From Tenodera sinensis (taxonomy: Eukaryota; Arthropoda; Insecta; Mantodea; Mantidae): a stretch of DNA of 64,000 nucleotides. The translations under genes were made by a program, and so were the position numbers. Shown here piece by piece: positions 10,092 to 22,600 of the stretch. The stretch is from contig CM060967.1 of the NCBI GenBank assembly GCA_030765045.1, positions 153,892,251 through 153,956,250 of the forward strand, read 5' to 3'. The first letter of the stretch is position 1. Every line of letters begins with the position of its first letter. The notes beneath the pieces are model-generated. The model was given only the letters and a program-made list of their open reading frames with translations. It did not search any database and was not told the origin of the DNA.

Positions 10092-11485
10092 GACCATACA
10101 CTTTGTGTAAAATACAATTGTTTGTGAAGTTAACTATTTTCGAGACATTTCTTGCTATTGATTTGAATATTCAACTATTTGTATTTTTCTCAAATAGGAA
10201 GTCCTTCCTTTTTTTATGAGGTCATGAAAAGAGGACGGAATTTCAATGCCATTACATAGTGAACAGCTCTGGCTTAAGTCTACTGTATTCCTTTCTCATT
10301 GTACCTATAAGGAAATATATAATAAAACCATTTCTACACACGTTGGTCTCGATTAACGTGAAGTAGATAGAAGAATAAGAGTTTTAACGAATAATTTGTA
10401 CAAGAGTGGGTAGAGAAAGTCGTGTGAGTGCATGCATAAGCTTTTTTGTCACTAGACAACTTACGTCAGAGAAGAGATGATGAAGACCAGAAGCAGTAAC
10501 ATTATTCCCAGAGCATCATAGCAACCATCGTGTCTTTCACATGACTGCTGAGGAAACAGCCAAGCTACTAACAGCATGCTCTGATTGTTGCAAGCGATCA
10601 TATCGTGATGCCCACTCCTGTGTGGTGGAGTGTATATGAAAACCGCAATGTTCCTTAATGCCAGATTTATGGAGTTTTCATAAGATAAACAGCCAGTAAT
10701 TACTCGCAAACTAAAACAGTTATCACGCATACATAAACAATACATCCACAAAGATTTCCAGCTTCGGCGTTCATTATTTTCAAGTCTACTTTTAAGGGAT
10801 AATACATGTTGAGATGGGAGCATGAAGCAATGACGTGGTAATTTAATGGTATTACAGCTGCAGGGTCTCGAGCTAGATCTTCGGGCTTACATTAAGCCAG
10901 TTACGAAATTGGCAGATTACGGGATTACGATGAACTTAACGTATGAGTTTGACGCTCAGGGTTCCAGTCCAGTCTTTCTTGAGTCGGATGTTCCAGAAGA
11001 ACCAGTTTTCTTTTTTTAATTTTGATTCCCTTACCGGGTCTGATACAGACTGCAGAAGCTTTTCCTTCTCATATTGTTCTTCACATCCTGATCAGCAAAT
11101 AAATTTCATCGTAGTAGGGCAAATAACCTTCATTAGCTGTTTTAAACGCTGTGAAATAAAGACATACCTGGTAAAGGTAGGGCTTTTGTGCCCGGCAGTC
11201 TACGCGAAACGAAGTATAGGTACTGGCTCATGCGCAGGTCTGTTACTGGTCGGCTAGTCGAAGCGACGGCGGAGTTACTTGTTAATGCGAGCCTGTTTGC
11301 TTTAAATGCGCTAATTTGTACTATATGTAGAATTTTATTGTACTGTAGTTATATTGCACTTGTACTTCCGTAAATTCGCAGCATCGGTTCTTTGGAAAAG
11401 CATCAGAAGATGGTTCATGTGCTCCTTTATGGTGCGCAAGGAAAAATCCTTCCCTGTTGCAGGCACCACTTTTGTTTGTACTTCT
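10092..11485. other. No gene recognised; possible transposon end near 10925
   Basis: Open readings here show no motif. At 10925-10943 the text GATTACGATGAACTTAACGT is an inverted, slightly gapped match to the end of repeat R2 at 13660-13680 and may be the opposite terminus of one larger DNA element. The remainder is featureless to my eye. Confidence 0.35.
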
Positions 11486-11697
11486 TTTTCTTTTGTAGTG
11501 TTTAACGCTCGCTATTACTACATATGGCACCGCAGGCGGTTACACATGAAACATGGAATGAAGACGGAGCACGGTGGAATGAGATGGCGGGGGAAAACGG
11601 AGAACCCAGAGGAAACCTGCTCCAGCGCCGCTTGGCCCACCACAAATCTCTCATGCGGTTGCCTGGGATCGAACCCGGGCACTTCTTTCCGCAGGGT
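11486..11697 (-). mobile_element. tRNA-headed SINE (family B), 5' truncated
   Basis: The minus strand carries box B GGGTTCGATCCC and the body GTTTCCTCTGGGTTCTCCG, then CATCTCATTCCACCGTGC. It aligns along its length with the full-length copy at 26908-27154 and with the + strand copy at 21577. The tRNA head upstream of box B is missing or truncated at about 11697. Confidence 0.62.
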
Positions 11698-11948
11698 AGG
11701 TAATATCCTCATACGGATTTGTTGCAATTACTTCTCGCATCAATACTAGATAATTAGTGATACTAAAACGCAGTCTCTCTGCCATTTTGCTACAATCTAA
11801 TTTACCGTAAAACATCTTTAAATGAAGTTTAGGGTATTCGCTTATTCGTTATTTCTTTACGGGAGACTAACCCATGCGCAGAACATAGCCCATGTGACCA
11901 GCATTTACGGTAAATGTTATAAGGGTGGGCAAAAACTCGCTATAATCT

Positions 11949-12154
11949 TCGCAAAAGTTAAAGGTATATGGAGGTGGGCCGTACTGCAGACTTCAGCGAA
12001 TCCTAAGTTTGCCCCTCCTACCAGCGCTGCAGAATGTGGTACACGCATCTCACGCGCTCTTATGTACAGAACCTCTGCCCGTACGCGCACTACGCTTGGC
12101 AACAGCGCTCCGCTTGAGCATTGGTCAGCGTTCACATGCCTTTAACTTTTGCGA
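11949..12154. repeat. Foldback element with 16-bp perfect arms
   Basis: TCGCAAAAGTTAAAGG at 11949-11964 is exactly complementary to 12139-12154. The arms are about 175 bp apart and the outer flanks keep partial complementarity. The interior is GC-rich compared with the surroundings. Probably a MITE; no target duplication could be assigned. Confidence 0.45.
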
Positions 12155-12189
12155 GCAGTATAGTGTTTCCTTCAGGACCGCACTTTCAG

Positions 12190-12970
12190 AGTAAGAGTGG
12201 AAGGAAGACTGTCAACACTAAGAAGTATAGTGGCAGGAGTCCCAGAGGGCAGTGTACTCTCCCCGCTACTCTTCGCAGCATACGTCCGACTTCCTCACGG
12301 AACATCACACTGTGACATGCCAGCATGCGGACGATGTTCTCATCATGGCACAAAACAAGAATGTGCGATATTGCTTCCCTCCCCTTCAACGACAACTCAA
12401 TGCCGTTGGCCGCTGGAGTGAGAAGTGAAGAATGGCTATTAGTCTGGGGAAAAACTTCGCACTCCTCCTTGGTAAGGTTCGCCAATGGCGGCCGAACGGT
12501 CACTTCGGCTCAGACGGAGAAATATCCCATGAGTAACCTCCGCCAAATACTTAGGCGTTCTCCTCGGCCACGGACTAACATTCTCTCCGCACGTCCGCGC
12601 AAAGGACGGACTCGGCCACGCTGCACTCAGACAGCTCTACCCTATCCTCCGTTCCACCATGCCCACTTACCTAAAACTATGCATTTACCGGGCAATCATC
12701 CCGCCACTGATCTTTTACGGCTGCGAAGCCTGGGGATCGGCGGCACCCACCACCATACGCAAGCTGCAGACTGTGCAGAACAGGACGTTAAGAACAATAT
12801 ATGATACCGGGCGTAGATTACAGTCTTACATCCTTCACAACCACTCCAGACTCCCCTACATCATGGACTTGGTGAGGGAGCGATCCCGAACCATGCACTC
12901 CAAACTTAACTCCCACACCAATCAGCTGGTACGGGCATTAGGTCAATACGATCACAGAGCACCCTGTTGA
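12190..12970 (+). pseudogene. Jockey-like LINE reverse transcriptase, 3' part, frameshifted
   Basis: Segments in different + frames give VAGVPEGSVLSPLLFAAYV (RT motif G(V/L)PQGSxLSPxLF), then HADDVLIMAQ (the catalytic YADD region with Tyr replaced by His). They continue with YLKLCIYRAIIPPLIFYGCE, then WGSAAPTTIRKLQTVQNRTL and RSRTMHSKLNSH. This order is the C-terminal half of a Jockey-clade ORF2. At least three frameshifts and several stops make it a dead 5'-truncated copy. GC content is well above its surroundings. Confidence 0.75.
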
Positions 12971-13321
12971 ATGAAAAGTTACCGCCTGCCTAAAGACGCC
13001 CTTAGGTAACGGTAATGCCTCTCCCATTTTCTAATACTTATTCACCCCAATACCTATTCCTGCCCCCTTCCTGCATCCAAACTTAGGTATGCAGGAAGAA
13101 ACCATGCCCACAGACACAAAAGCTTGAACAATTATAAACACCTATACTGCACAGGTAAAGTCACGTTAAGTAGCTAGGTTCTGTGCAGTAAACATACCAT
13201 ACAGGAGAACCTATACGACCTGTTCTCGAATGCTGGAATGCGGTATAATGTCCTGTGCTAATGCCAAACTTTTCCTTCATGTTAAGTCAAGTTTGGAGGT
13301 AACGTGACTATTTGAACCAAT

Positions 13322-13679
13322 CGGCGAGTAGTGCCATTCAGGAATAAATAATTGTGCTTCTCTGTGTACCTAACCATTTGCATCAAAACACTTTCTATTT
13401 CTTTTGTTAGCTCCTAAAGAAGGTTATGGCCAGTTCTATCGTAGGTACTTTATTGCCGTTTAAAAAGCTTTTACTTAATATTTTCATGCTCTCTTTCTTT
13501 TCATTTTTGGAAAACATAACCTCTGATTAGAAAATTGAATATCCACAAGGTCTTCACGGTAGAAGAATAACCAATTAGAATTATTCCCATTATGTTAAGT
13601 GCATCCTAACAGACCTTTTAATTTCTACTTCACGTTACGTCCCGTCGCGTTAAGTCACGTTAAGTAAAGTTCATCGTAA
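13322..13679 (+). repeat. Dispersed repeat R2, copy 1
   Basis: 358 bp, roughly 80 percent similar by eye to 34556-34902 in the same orientation. Both begin CGGCGAGTAGTGCCA and end GTTCATCGTAA, and share CCTCTGATTAGAAAATTGAA. The end has repeated TTAAGTCACGTTAAGT-type motifs. The inverted match at 10925 suggests this is one end of a DNA transposon, but no target duplication was found. Confidence 0.6.
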
Positions 13680-15153
13680 TCACAGTAAAAAGCTTGTCGT
13701 ACTCTGTAAACAACTAACAATATCTACTGTGACACTATAGATATGCCCGATTTATCATCAACTTTCAAGTAGAGTTTAAACTGGAAAATAAAACGATGTC
13801 GCAAAACTGCACAAATCAAAATTTGCATTTGTGCAACATATGATAAGACTGTGCAAAATTCTGCTAGTAGAAAATGTTATAAATTACACTATTACATGGA
13901 GTTTTAAAAATGAAATATGTGTGTATTGAAGCCAACAGTAATCTACGAAATGAAATATTTTTAATTAACTTTAAAAGAATGATTTTATAATTATAATTTG
14001 CATTGCTGTTTATATTAAATTTTTGCAATTTTTGCCAATGATATTTTAAAATTTGTTGCATTCTTCGATCCCGAGTAGTAAAAAGCGACTGTTACTTAAA
14101 CCCTGCTTTCAAGACTTGAGTAGGTAAGTATTTTAACCCGTGCAATTTGTGTCTTCATATCTTGCGTTTGGGCATTCTCCTGTTCTTTTTCTTCCAGATG
14201 GTGTGTTTACCATTTTAGTTAATACTTCCTTCATTCTGTCCAATTATTGCTTCCGGTTTGATCAATTATCTGATCATTTACACTCAATATTTTTGGTCCT
14301 AGTCTGATTTCTATAATTTCATTTACGGTCTGTTCATTGGTATCCGGCAATGTTTCTTATGAATGTTGTTTCAGCTAATTGTATTTGAGTTTTTGTTTTT
14401 CTTTTTTGAGTTCAAGTTTTACTATGATAGGTTATGTTGGGACTGGTATTCTGTTATATAATTTAATAAATGGCTTTTCTTTAGTTATTATTTAAATTTC
14501 TTAGTATAGTACCACATGTGTCTAAATTTATTACTTTTATTTCTAATGTCTTGATCTTGTAAATACCTAAGCTATTTTGCATAGATAATTAAAATGTGTC
14601 ACTTGTTCTACTAATTTACTTAAAACTACTTGAACTCTTGTATGCATTGTCCTTTCAAAGATCGAATTCTACTTAATTTCAAGAAATAGATTAAAAATAT
14701 ATTGATTGCCTTGCTCATAACATTTAAATATGGCTTGCTTTTATTCCAGGACCGGTGTCGTTTAGAGCTTGGGTCACTTGGGGTGAAATCATTGGAATTA
14801 ACTATGATATCATGGTATGGTCACTCCAGATAACCTTCTTCATTCAAATTCTTCCCTTAAATAGGATAGTACATCAGATGGGATCTGGTACGTCGACCTT
14901 GAAGATCTTTTATACCGACGTCCCTCTTTTTTATTAACGTCCTCCAGTGTCATATCAGACTATGAAAGTCTTCCAATAAACCGCCAGAAGAAACTAGTGC
15001 TGTGCACTCTATGAAAAGCTTTGCAAACATCAAACATAGGCCTCCATGGTCGAACTAAGCACTCCTGTAAAATTCGATCTGGGCACTTCAAATAAAGGCT
15101 CACCAGCCAGCAGTGACATCATCAAAGGCACAAATAAAAATAAAAATGTATAC

Positions 15154-15185
<32 letters not shown>

Positions 15186-16010
15186 AAAGCAAATATAAAA
15201 TCTTCTACCAAAACAGTTTTAAAACATCTGTTTGACTTTCTGTAAATCAGCCAAGACTTACCGAATATTCTAATGAATAGTAATGTAATCCATGACTGCC
15301 ATTGTCATCCTCATTGTCTTGAAATCCAGCTGTATGGAAGCAGTTGCAGATTGTAAACTTCTCATAAAACATTGTCATACAGCTGTAATGTATTGCACTG
15401 AAGAAAGCAAAGCCTCATACATTTTTTTGGAAAAAAAATTCTGCTTTCGAAATACATCTGGCCAGAAGTAACATCTGCACCAAAACCAGGAGCCATCCTT
15501 TGCTCTTAGCTGATCATAGGGCAACATGCTTTAAAAACATTTTTAAGATAAATACTTAAGACTTTAGCAAAGTTTTCAATTGAGTGATCCACTGGACTGT
15601 GTTTCAGACAGCTGATTGATCAACAGATCTGGCTCAGTAATACTATGGATTTGTTGAAGTAAGGAACAACAAACAAAAGCAAAATGTCTACTGAACATGT
15701 TCTTATTACGATGTTCATCCAGAAACTAAGTTCCTATTGCAAACAGATGAGACATGAGTAGTTGGACAGGAATGCACACAGAAGGGATATATGGGAATAA
15801 TGCGGTGTAGTTTCAGTCTTGTGACAACAATGGTTATTCCACAGTCCTAGGAGAAAATGGCTGTACTGATATTGCCTTCCACCAACTGTCAAATGTGCCA
15901 CGTGTATGGATGTAAGTGATGTTCTGTGTTTTAATCCAGCTCAGTTTTCATTATAATTTAGATTCACATCACTATCATTAGCTTATAAAAGATAGATATT
16001 GCAATAAATA
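13680..16010. other. AT-rich intergenic DNA, no gene recognised
   Basis: No coding exon, SINE or LINE could be supported. A GT/TA microsatellite lies at 15154-15185, preceded by CACAAATAAAAATAAAAATG, which resembles a retroposon tail. This is the region downstream of the HIRA 3' end. Confidence 0.4.
15154..15185. repeat. (GT)n(TA)n microsatellite
   Basis: A run of GT dinucleotides passes into about eleven TA repeats. Preceded by an A-rich tail, as also seen near 45925 (GCACAAATAAAAATG then TG repeats). Confidence 0.8.
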
Positions 16011-16016
16011 TTTATT
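16011..16016 (-). terminator. Candidate HIRA poly(A) signal AATAAA
   Basis: The minus strand has AATAAA about 500 bases past the HIRA stop codon at 16515. It is the first clear canonical hexamer I noticed in that direction, but in AT-rich DNA this can be chance. Confidence 0.3.
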
Positions 16017-16514
16017 ATCTTTCCCAGCCATTGGAACTTACTTTCTGGATGAACTTTGTATAATCACTAGGCTTACAAATGCTGCTTCTCTTTAATCTAA
16101 ACTTTAGATCTCAGGAAGAAAGAAACATTTAATACCAAAAGGGTGCCACTCTAGAACTGGACAGAATGCTGGCATTCTTGTATTTTATCTTATTCTTGTA
16201 TTTTACAATGCATGTGAGTGGATCACATGCTATCACATCAAAATTCTTCCACAAAACCAATTTCTCTTATATCTTACAATGGCAAGAGACATGGTTTATG
16301 CCAGAGAAATACTACTTTAAAATATTTCTATAAGAACATATAAAATGAACAATGATGACAATTTCTTGGAAATCATTATAAAATATCATTTCTTTTTAAA
16401 TATATTTATATAAAAATTATAAAACAAGAATAAAAAGTAGTCAAAAGTCACTCTATTTGTATCTGTGTATTTATACATAAACTGGGAAGTTCCATGGTTT
16501 TAACACACAATCAG

Positions 16515-16634
16515 CTATTTCTTGTCTGTAAGCATTGCTAACTGATCACTATATTCAGTATAGATTCTCTGTAGCCGGAGATTTGAGCCTATTATGGGAA
16601 GAATTTCCTGCAGCAAATCATGTTTGTGGAAGCC
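16515..16634 (-). CDS. HIRA: HIRA last coding exon and stop
   Basis: Acceptor TTTTTGACAG. Encodes GFHKHDLLQEILPIIGSNLR, then LQRIYTEYSDQLAMLTDKK and TAG at 16517-16515. It matches the LLKELLPVIGQNLRFQRLFTE terminus of HIRA, so the coding end is certain. Confidence 0.95.
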   Translation of the reverse strand, partial: GFHKHDLLQEILPIIGSNLRLQRIYTEYSDQLAMLTDKK

Positions 16635-19600
16635 CTGTCAAAAAGGAAACATTACTATTAACTGCAGCACTCGCATTCAGAAGGCCTACAAATACTAAAA
16701 CACAAGAAAAATTTATAATAGTTCTCCAAAATGCGGAGGGGGAAAAAAAGTAATAAATTTGAACAGGTTGGTAATTCCAGTTGGAAATACTTTTAAGCAT
16801 TGAACATGTTTTATGAAAATTTCATTTGGTTCATTAAGAACATGCCTCTAGAACACATTTAGCAATTTGTAAAATATTTTAACCTGTAGATACACATATT
16901 TCACTTATGCTTTTTGGGGAGGATTCTCCCCATTGTCAGTTGGTTGTTGATGTATTATAAATACTTCTTTTTATCATTCACGTTCTAGCAATTTTAAAAT
17001 CCAAATTATGCTGCTTATATATCTTATACATTAAGAAGGAATAAAATGCTGTAACAACTAATATTCTAATATGAGCAGTTTTATAAAAAACAAAATTCTA
17101 TTGTCTTGCATGGCATTCATTCATTTTCTGCATATTTATCAATAAAGCCCTGCTAAGGCCCAGTGCTTCAAACATCAAACAAGTACAAAGGTGAGATTCT
17201 ACTGAAATAGAAGCAATACTATTCATATTGCATTATTTCACTACAATTATTATTGAAGAAACTAAGGGAATTTAAGTTATTCTTTAGCACAACCTATTTC
17301 AAAGGTATTAATGCAAACACCTAATAAACCTACTCTGCTGCATAAGCCACCATTTCCATAAGCTTTCCTCTCTATATTTCAGTTTTGCACTAAACATGCC
17401 AAAGCTTTCATCTCTTCATTCTTACAACCTTATATTAGTCATGCTCACAAACTCAGTAAATAGGAAAACTTATCCCTGAAGGTCCAGTAAACCCTGTTGT
17501 TACGTATCACACGCTGACAAACTAAATTAAGTATACCTCAGATTTTTCTTTGTACTATCCTGACACAATGAATCATTCATTTAATATTTTTGGAGGAATA
17601 TATTTTACGTTATAAAAGGCTTCCTAAAGTGGGAAAACCCTGAATTCTATTGAACTGAGAGAACTTTTAATTTTTTACCACTTTCCTTTATGTACAACAG
17701 TAATTTAATTTTCAAATATAAATTCTTTCATTTTAAATACAAGTTCTTGGTTCTTGCACTTACTATAGTATTTTTAAACACCTAGAAAAATTATGCAATT
17801 GAAGGGCTCTTTATATACATATATCCTGAGAACATTATGTTGGATTACTTTATTAAGGATCACAGTTAACTGATACAATTGAATGGGAGGAAACCAGCTA
17901 TTAAATCATTTATTTACATCTTTGTAAGCCTAAATCTTGTTCCTTGACAAGAGACCAGTTTGGTAGCACTGTCCATATTGCGATGACTAATTCTGTATCT
18001 AGCAATGAGAAAACAATACTCTATAAATGAGAAGTACAAGCTAAAAACCACAATGAAAAAGAAAGGGCACAGAATTCCTTACATATTCAAAGCAGACTGT
18101 ACAATGTAAACAACTTCTTTTGAGGACACCAATACATACCATTAAACAAGGTTCCCAGGATTTACTGAGTTTGGCACGTGAATGTGTTGGTCCTATTAGT
18201 TCATCACATATTAGACGTAACCTACTTTCCAAACCTGTAACATTTAAAACAGCAATGACTATAGTATAAAAGCCTAATTAATGTTATTACAATACCAAGA
18301 ATATCATAACATGAAGTTAATTTCAATTTTATTTTAAAATTAAAATAATTTTACAATTAATGGTGCTTCCATTTTTAATATTTAAGGAATTTACTGTTGC
18401 TCTTTATCTGTCATCAGCGTCTAAGTTCATTAACGTATTTTAACAATAATTTAATTGCAGCATTTATTAAGGGGAGGTATCAATGAAATTTGGGCAGAAA
18501 TGTTGAAAAATCTGATTTTTTGTTTTTTGCCTTAAAATTATCCCTGTACCTTGTACTTTCAGAATCTACCGTCGCTTACATCACCATTTAAAAGGCTGTT
18601 ACATCATGAGTTAAATGCCCACGTCCAGGTGGACCTGGCTTCTGAAATGCATTTATTACCCCACTACAGCAAAGTCACTACTATTTTGAAGTTTAAATCA
18701 ATCAGATTTGGATGTAAGCAGAGACACCTTGTGGGATTTTCTGCAAACATTCATCCCATTAAAATAGTGCTAAAGTATGGGGAAATATTTATCTGTGTAT
18801 ATGTGCTAACCTAACCACATGGTCATGTTTTTCTGAATTTTATACAAGAATTTTTGTTTCTAAAAAGAAATTGCAAACTGCGGTGACTTCAGCTATTAGT
18901 GAATTCAATATGGGTTGTGAGGCTATCCCTATGTAAAGGAAAGGGTCACAGGCAGTAAAATATGTCCGGTGAACAAAAGAATTAGTAATCTTAGAGACAA
19001 GCGAACATTGAAGCAGAGTGCACTAAATACATTAAATATATTGAAATCAGGGGGCAAAAAAGCATAGAAAAGCTTAAGCTAGAAGCTAAACAGCTGAAAG
19101 ACTTTCATATGGTCCAAGGGAATTCTAAAGCAGTAAATATATATTGTCATATACCTAAACTTTTAAAGTAATTTTTCTTTGCTTTCTATTTTTTTTTTTT
19201 TTTGTTGCATATAATATTCAAAATACTCTTTCCAGTGCAACTCTTAATATGTTGTTGTTGTTGTTTGCTAATGCTGGATTTCTGACAATGAAGTCATTAA
19301 TCCTCTTGCTCTCCAATATTTTTCACTGATGGATGGGGCACTAGAAGTGGCTGGGCATATTTGAAGGTGGTCTCGATCCATTTCCTCTTGCAGATCACAT
19401 AGAGGACAGAGTGGTGAAGAATATATCCCAATTCTGTTTAAATGTTTTGCCAGACAATCATGTCCAACTCTCTGCTATAACTCTTAATATATGTCTTTGA
19501 AATTTTGCACACATATTCTTAGATAGTAGCTTCACCAAACTTGGTACTTTAAATGCTCTAGATAGAGCAGTTTAATTGTTATTGAAATTTTATTTTGAAA

Positions 19601-22600
19601 ATTATTAATAACGAGAAAAAAAATAGCCATAGATATATTCAATAACTGGAGTTGCAAGAGGTAGTGATGCATGATCTATAACCTCTCCTACCCAATTCTC
19701 ATCCTCTCACCTGCTTGTGGTGCAATCTGCTTTTAGGCTCTGAGGAACAAGTCACAGCAGTATAACTGTTACATCATATTGGAGGAAATGCCAATACAAA
19801 CGCTGACTTGTCATGGCGTTGAGGCGTACCACTGTGGTGAATTTGGGGAAAGGTTGGTGGATAAATTCTATCCTCCTAGCTAAGTTCAATGAACTCGTCA
19901 ACCAACAACAAGTGTGGTCCTCCAGACATTCTGGGGGTTGTGTTTGGATGATTTTACCGCCGATACATAAAACCTGGTGTCGATTTAAAAACGGTTATGC
20001 AAAAGTTCATGGAAATGCATCCCAAAGTTAAATATTCCAGAGTAATAGTCCCCCAATCGGATCTCCGGATGGGGACAACCTTGGGTAAAGAACAAAAAAA
20101 CATCCAAATTCAATAATGGGTAAAGAACGCTTACTAATGTGCCAAGCAATTCCAAAAATAGAAGGAGATCTTCACACGCAATTTACATCTTATTACTGGG
20201 ATGCCAGGCGGAGAATGGATGAAGTCCAAGATCCAGAGCATTAACAAACAAAAATATTCAATAACTATTTTTCTCCAAAACTTTGACATAAAATAAATAA
20301 AAATACCATGTTTTGTAGACATACCAAGAAAAATTTATAGCCAAAGTTTACTTTACTTATAACAAATAATATTTTACATAAAAAAACCCAACTGACGCTC
20401 CGCTTACCAGGCGGGTGCTCTAACCATTAAGCTACCATGACAACCCCCCAAAATGACATTGAATTCTCAAACCAGTTCGTATTTTTCCCTGGTAAACCCA
20501 ATTTATAATCTATTTCTTATAGATTTAGTGCTGTTATTGTCAATTGACTTTAGCAATATGTACAAACCAACTGTCAAAAAAGAACAAATCTTATCTCATT
20601 CCCGTATGTCCCTCATTAGATTTATTACACAACTAAAGACTACATAAAACAGGACCTTTGACTACTACAATGAATAATGTGAACATTTTACATCCACCTT
20701 TAATTTCAAAATGAAGCTAATGTTCAAATTATGATGAGCTGACTGTACTGTATGACTAGCAAATGGATAAAAGATACAAACCACTACATTAAATCTGCTG
20801 CAACTATATAAAATGAAATGAAAATGGACAGCAATTTAATAAGCACAAGTGTACTCTTTAAATAATTATACAGTAAATTCTGGATTATAAGTTATTAAGT
20901 GTGAATTAACTAACATGTATGGCTTTACCTTCTTGTACAAGAAACCTTGACAGTGCTAACAGCCAACAGTGGAACTCTTGTTTTGAGTTGAGTGCTTGAC
21001 AGGATGCCAGCTGCTGCTCCAGGAATGTCATAGTGCATAAGGCATTCACAGCAGATCCTTGGCTTAGCAGGTTTCCTCCACTGTGACAAAAACAATGTAC
21101 AATTATAGCCAGCACAAGTCACACACTCCATCAACAATCTTAATTTTTAGTAACTCCTTAGAAATTCATATCTGAATTTGTGCAAACTTTAGTAAAAGCT
21201 GTTCTTCCGTATTGATTGGCAATGTATTTTCAAATCAAGAAAGGTGTGCTGTCAAAAATACCTTGAAATGTGAGACTGCAAGCATGCTAATGGTAACGCT
21301 CCTGCATTAGCTGGCAATGCGCTTACAAACGCTCGATGTGAAGATGATCTCTGCACTGGATCACTGCTGTTTGCTAGCATTAACCTTAAAGAAGAAAAAT
21401 TATTATTGAGGAATGACTTCCACTATAAAGTTCTGCTCTGAAATAGAGAAACAAACAAAATTGATAAGCAATTTCAAATTTGGCACTAAATGGTGAAACA
21501 CTGTAGACATATGAGTTTGAAGATATTTGTCAATATATTTAATACTTTATTAAATAGATACAAGGGTAAGGGGTGCCGTGACCGAGTGGTTAGACAGTTT
21601 GCCTATCACCAGGGTGGCCTGGGTTCAATCCTAGGGATCCACATGTGGTATTTGTAATAGACGAAGCAGTGTCTGGATGGGTTTTCTCCGGGTTCTCCAA
21701 TTTCCCCTGCACTCATTCCACCAACTGCTTCATCATTCCCTTTCCATTCATCCATTTCACCCGCATTTCATATCATCTTCTTACTCACTACTGTACCTGC
21801 TACTTGGCAAAACTTGCATTCAGATACCTAATTCATCATTTGCAGCTCAATTTTTGGCAGCCATTTTCTAATTAATGTTAAATGTGTGTGTGTCTAATGC
21901 TCAAAATTTGATAATAAAATCATTTTTCTTCTTGCCTCCCAATATTTAGAGACTAGATCTTCTTGATTTTGGAGAATTTCACATACAATTAGGTGATCAA
22001 TGTTCATTAAGTAATTTTTTTTTTTTTACATAAACAGCACTGTGGGGAAGTCATTAATCCAATCTTGAACAAATGTCCACTCAGAAAATCATGGCTTGAG
22101 ATTAATCTGAACATTGCAACTGATGATTTTCTTGGTAGATCTGGAATTGTTTTAAGTTTATTTTGGAGATCCTTCCAATTATTAGTGTTAAATGTTTGAG
22201 TAATGCTAACAAGAGGTTCTCACCATGTTTAAATTGACATCAAATGATGAACAGCTTTTGTTAATTTCATTGTTAAAGCAGTTTAACATTGAGTTAACTT
22301 GTTAGTAACACAGGTTTGAGATTGTATAAATTTATAAAACTTACCACGTGTTTAATTCTGAAGAGAACATGTACGCTTTGCCCGTTGATAAGGAAATTGT
22401 TGGATGCCCTTCTTCAGTTAAGGAACAATTTAAAATTGTAACTAGAGTACCTGAAAAGAAGAAAATATTACTTTATATATCAGAACTTGTAGAAAATGCT
22501 CTTACTCATGCTAACTGTGTGAAACATTAGGATAAAACCTGAATCAGGCATGACAAATTTAATACCAAGCCCTAGGTTTGAATCACAGGCTTTGAAGCCC

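Larger units (their letters stand above)
18235..20928. other. HIRA: HIRA intron containing R1 fragments and a SINE
   Basis: The only structured parts I can support are R1-related pieces at 19249-19330 (minus) and 19800-20030 (plus), and a SINE of family C at 20385-20512. A short T-run lies near 19190. The rest is featureless AT-rich DNA. Confidence 0.5.

Noticed and set aside
14755..14937. 60-codon plus frame starting near a splice-like TTCCAG
   Set aside because: Open, but no recognisable domain, no partner exons and no consistent donor phase.
21577..21650. Possible tRNA-Ser/Leu gene
   Set aside because: Head of a SINE: the conserved body continues beyond box B, as in the copies at 11486 and 26908.
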